This document shows positions 4,899 through 5,063 of a stretch of 5,063 nt of DNA, piece after piece. The stretch's first letter is position 1. Every line of letters starts with the position of its first letter. The DNA is from Candidatus Hydromicrobium americanum (GTDB taxonomy: Bacteria; Actinomycetota; Humimicrobiia; Humimicrobiales; Humimicrobiaceae). The notes below the pieces were generated by a model, which saw only the letters and a program-made list of their open reading frames with translations, did not search any database and was not told the origin of the DNA. Where the stretch lies: NCBI GenBank assembly GCA_002779205.1, contig PEXF01000079.1, forward strand, positions 1-5,063. Direction: 5' to 3'. The position numbers were made by a program, and so were the translations under genes.

Positions 4899-5063
4899 TT
4901 GTCTCTTTCTGCAACTATCTGTTATTTATTTTTTAATAACTTTAGATAAGTTTATAAGCTAACTATTTATATTAATTTCTCTATTTTTAACTACTTTTAC
5001 TCAGCTACTTTTTTTATGGTAATAATATTATGATAATTTTTTAATAATATAATGTTAACATAT
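4899..5063 (-). promoter_or_regulatory. AT-rich upstream region with candidate operon promoter
   Basis: Apart from the promoter and repeats named here nothing is visible in this 165-base stretch. On the minus strand TTAACA (5058-5053), 17 bases, then TATCAT (5035-5030) make a good SigA-type candidate promoter for the four-gene operon, giving a leader of about 125 bases. The -35 box sits in the perfect palindrome ATGTTAACAT (5052-5061), a possible operator. A second inverted repeat, AACTT/AAGTT (4938-4942 and 4948-4952), lies in the leader. In sequence this A+T-rich, such matches arise easily, so the assignment is tentative. Confidence 0.35.

Overview
The window is AT-rich DNA with good Shine-Dalgarno sites and short intergenic gaps, which suggests a bacterium of the Bacillota (clostridia or halanaerobia-like lineages). 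This is inferred from base composition and gene families; nothing in the window identifies the species. There are no RNA genes, CRISPR arrays or phage genes.

Left part (1-1540): accessory DNA. Positions 47-565 (minus) hold the N-terminal part of an IS256/Mutator-type transposase, broken by a one-base deletion and cut off before its first catalytic residue. Positions 630-803 (minus) hold an unrecognised open stretch without a start codon. A plus-strand toxin-antitoxin pair follows: a ribbon-helix-helix MazE-like antitoxin (840-1115) and a MazF/PemK-like endoribonuclease (1108-1452). Its promoter has a consensus -10 box inside a perfect inverted repeat, the layout expected for autorepression.

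Right part (1541-5063): a four-gene minus-strand unit, transcribed from about 5030 down to about 1600. In order it encodes an AP-endonuclease-2/xylose-isomerase-like TIM-barrel sugar-phosphate epimerase (4898-3981), a YjbQ/UPF0047 protein (3922-3422), an archaeal-type triosephosphate isomerase paralogue with a changed active-site Asn (3339-2626), and a tandem two-domain VOC (methylmalonyl-CoA-epimerase/glyoxalase-like) protein (2611-1610). The two units converge on a short intergenic region with a candidate terminator.

How they might work together: pairing an EryC-like TIM-barrel epimerase with a TIM-like isomerase recalls erythritol/threitol catabolism, where EryC and EryH (LerI) interconvert tetrulose phosphates. 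Here the RpiB-type isomerase, kinase and dehydrogenase are absent from the visible part, and a YjbQ protein and an asymmetric double VOC protein stand beside the pair. The reasonable reading is a small-sugar-phosphate pathway of unknown substrate. The tetrulose phosphate assignment is an inference.
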